This document shows positions 62,652 through 64,000 of a DNA stretch of 64,000 nucleotides, piece after piece. The position numbers were made by a program, and so were the translations under genes. Origin of the DNA: Corynebacterium sp. sy039 (GTDB lineage Bacteria; Actinomycetota; Actinomycetes; Mycobacteriales; Mycobacteriaceae); the NCBI RefSeq assembly GCF_007904105.1, contig NZ_CP042325.1, positions 124,001-188,000 of the forward strand. The letters run 5' to 3'. The notes under the pieces are model-generated. The model was not told where the DNA came from, did no database searches, and was given only the letters and a program-made list of their open reading frames with translations. Each line of letters opens with the position of its first letter. Within the stretch, counting starts at the first letter, position 1.

Positions 62652-63993
62652 CGTGGGTGAGCATTTCTTCCCACTCAACGATTTTCTTGCGTTCGCGTCC
62701 TTCGGCTTCGCCAAGGGCGCGTTCTGCTGCGTCGAGTTTGTACCAGCCGTCCCAGTTGGTGGTGGTGATGCCGCGTTCTTTGAGTAACTCAAGGATTGCG
62801 TTGTCGTCGCGGTGGTGTGCTGGGGTGAGGGTTCCGGTTGTCCAGTCGTTGAGGAGCATTTCTGTGGTTTCTTTGGCGTCGGATTTGGTGTTTCCGATTA
62901 GTCCTACTGGGCCGCGTTTGATCCAGCCGGTTGCGTAGAGTCCAGGGATGATGGCGCCGGTGTGGTCGAGGACGTGGCCGCCGTCGTTGGGGATGACGGC
63001 GCGTTGTTCGTCGAAGGGGATGTCGGTGATGGCGTCGGAGCGGTAGCCGACGGCACGGTAGACTGCTTGGACTTCCCAGTCGGTGTATTTTCCGGTGCCG
63101 CGTACGTTGCCGTCGCCGGTGAGTTCGGTGCGTTCGGTGCGGATGCCCACGACTTTGCCGTCGTCGCCAAGGATTTCTACTGGTGACTCAAAGAAGTGGA
63201 TGTAGAGTTTGTGTGGTGCGCCTTTGGGTTCTCGGATTGCGTAGTTTTCGAGGGTTTGGCACACGAGGTCTTGGGATTTGGAGTCGCGGCGTGCTTGTTC
63301 GGAGGCGGCGTCGTAGTCGATGTCTTCTGGGTTGACTACGACTTCAATGGTGGGTGAGTGGTCGAGTTCTTTGAGTTCGAGTGGGGTGAATTTTGCTTGG
63401 GCTGGTCCGCGGCGCCCGAATACGTGTACTTCTGTGGCTTGGTTGGTTTTGAGTGTTTCGTACACGTTGTCGGGAATTTCGGTGACGTGGAGTTCTTCGC
63501 CGGTTTTGGCAAGGATACGGGCGACGTCGAGTCCAACATTTCCTACACCTACGACGGCAACTTGGCGCGCGGAGAGATCCCAGTCGCGGCTAAAGTCTGG
63601 GTTGCCGTCGTAGAAGCCGACGAATTCGCCGGCACCGTGGGAGCCTTGGAGGTCTTGGCCTGGGATGCCTAGGTCGCGGTCGCCGGTGGCGCCGGTGGAG
63701 AAGATGATGGCGTCGTAGTATTCTTTGAGCTCTTCGACGCTGATGTCTGTGCCGACATTCACATTGCCAATGAGGCGCAGTTGGGGTTTGTCGAGCACTG
63801 TGTGTAGGGATTTGACGATGCCTTTGATGCGGGGATGGTCTGGGGCTACGCCATAGCGGATCAGTCCGAATGGAGCTGGCATGCGCTCGAATAGGTCAAT
63901 GCTGACGTCGACGTCGGATTTGATCAGTAGGTCGGAAGCGTAAATACCGGCAGGCCCTGCGCCGATGACGGCGACGCGCAATGGAGTAGTCAT
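62632..63993 (-). CDS. fprA: Ferredoxin/adrenodoxin-NADP reductase
   Basis: A 453-residue FprA-type flavoprotein that moves electrons between NADPH and ferredoxin. FAD motif VAVIGAGPAGIYASDLL, then the NADP motif VVGVGNVGLDVARIL, and the C-terminal FAD block YATGWIKRGPVGLIG. The start lies at 63993, near the window edge. It is the intact relative of the shortened gene at 27983-28486. Confidence 0.93.
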   Translation of the reverse strand: MTTPLRVAVIGAGPAGIYASDLLIKSDVDVSIDLFERMPAPFGLIRYGVAPDHPRIKGIVKSLHTVLDKPQLRLIGNVNVGTDISVEELKEYYDAIIFSTGATGDRDLGIPGQDLQGSHGAGEFVGFYDGNPDFSRDWDLSARQVAVVGVGNVGLDVARILAKTGEELHVTEIPDNVYETLKTNQATEVHVFGRRGPAQAKFTPLELKELDHSPTIEVVVNPEDIDYDAASEQARRDSKSQDLVCQTLENYAIREPKGAPHKLYIHFFESPVEILGDDGKVVGIRTERTELTGDGNVRGTGKYTDWEVQAVYRAVGYRSDAITDIPFDEQRAVIPNDGGHVLDHTGAIIPGLYATGWIKRGPVGLIGNTKSDAKETTEMLLNDWTTGTLTPAHHRDDNAILELLKERGITTTNWDGWYKLDAAERALGEAEGRERKKIVEWEEMLTHAKATEH

Positions 63994-64000
63994 AGATAGT

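Overview
The window reads as a chromosome segment of a Corynebacterium, at the AT-rich end for that genus. The evidence is a run of genes in the order dnaK-grpE-dnaJ-hspR-ald ... clpB ... pyrE-trmH-GH76-fda-FUSC ... purA ... fprA, plus metY, dcd, udgA, alaT and an etfD-type Fe-S reductase. From memory this matches the backbone order of C. glutamicum and C. diphtheriae relatives. HspR HAIR operators, SigH-type promoters, McbR boxes and several probably leaderless starts fit the same group. I do not name a species.

Bases 1-19,600 are mostly accessory. There is a dehydrogenase, then a natural-product-like cluster (MFS, ATP-grasp ligase, a 46-codon ORF, MFS, two tiny membrane proteins). Next comes a heterodimeric ABC exporter whose first gene is split by a complete IS1595-type element with perfect 25-bp ends and a 9-bp target duplication. 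A BcrA-type ABC operon, a QorR/Qor2-like redox pair, tRNA-Lys, a two-component system and a DUF3500 lipoprotein follow.

Bases 19,600-41,000 are largely core. They hold sulfur and nucleotide-sugar genes (metY, dcd, udgA, alaT), the Fe-S reductase, an internally shortened ferredoxin reductase behind a perfect McbR box, a 197-bp MITE made by the same IS family, PitA, an AAA+ ATPase with a winged-helix tail behind short direct repeats, an AI-2E-family permease, the dnaK operon and ald. A WXG100-like/DUF1023 pair and a nitrilase family gene close the block.

Bases 42,000-50,450 hold a secreted VaFE-repeat surface protein that lacks a sortase signal, clpB with an overlapping SigH promoter and HAIR operator, a dicarboxylate-type symporter, and a DUF3800 gene. 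Converging on the DUF3800 gene is what looks like a promoter-driven, structured small RNA.

Bases 50,500-64,000 are housekeeping again (rhodanese-like protein without its cysteine, pyrE, TrmH-type methylase, GH76, fda, FUSC, HNH protein, purA, PurT-like protein, fprA), with one frameshifted secreted serine protease.

The strongest candidates for something new are the DUF3800-adjacent RNA, the autonomous/non-autonomous IS1595 pair, the repeat-controlled AAA+/wHTH gene, and the ATP-grasp/MFS cluster with its small ORF.
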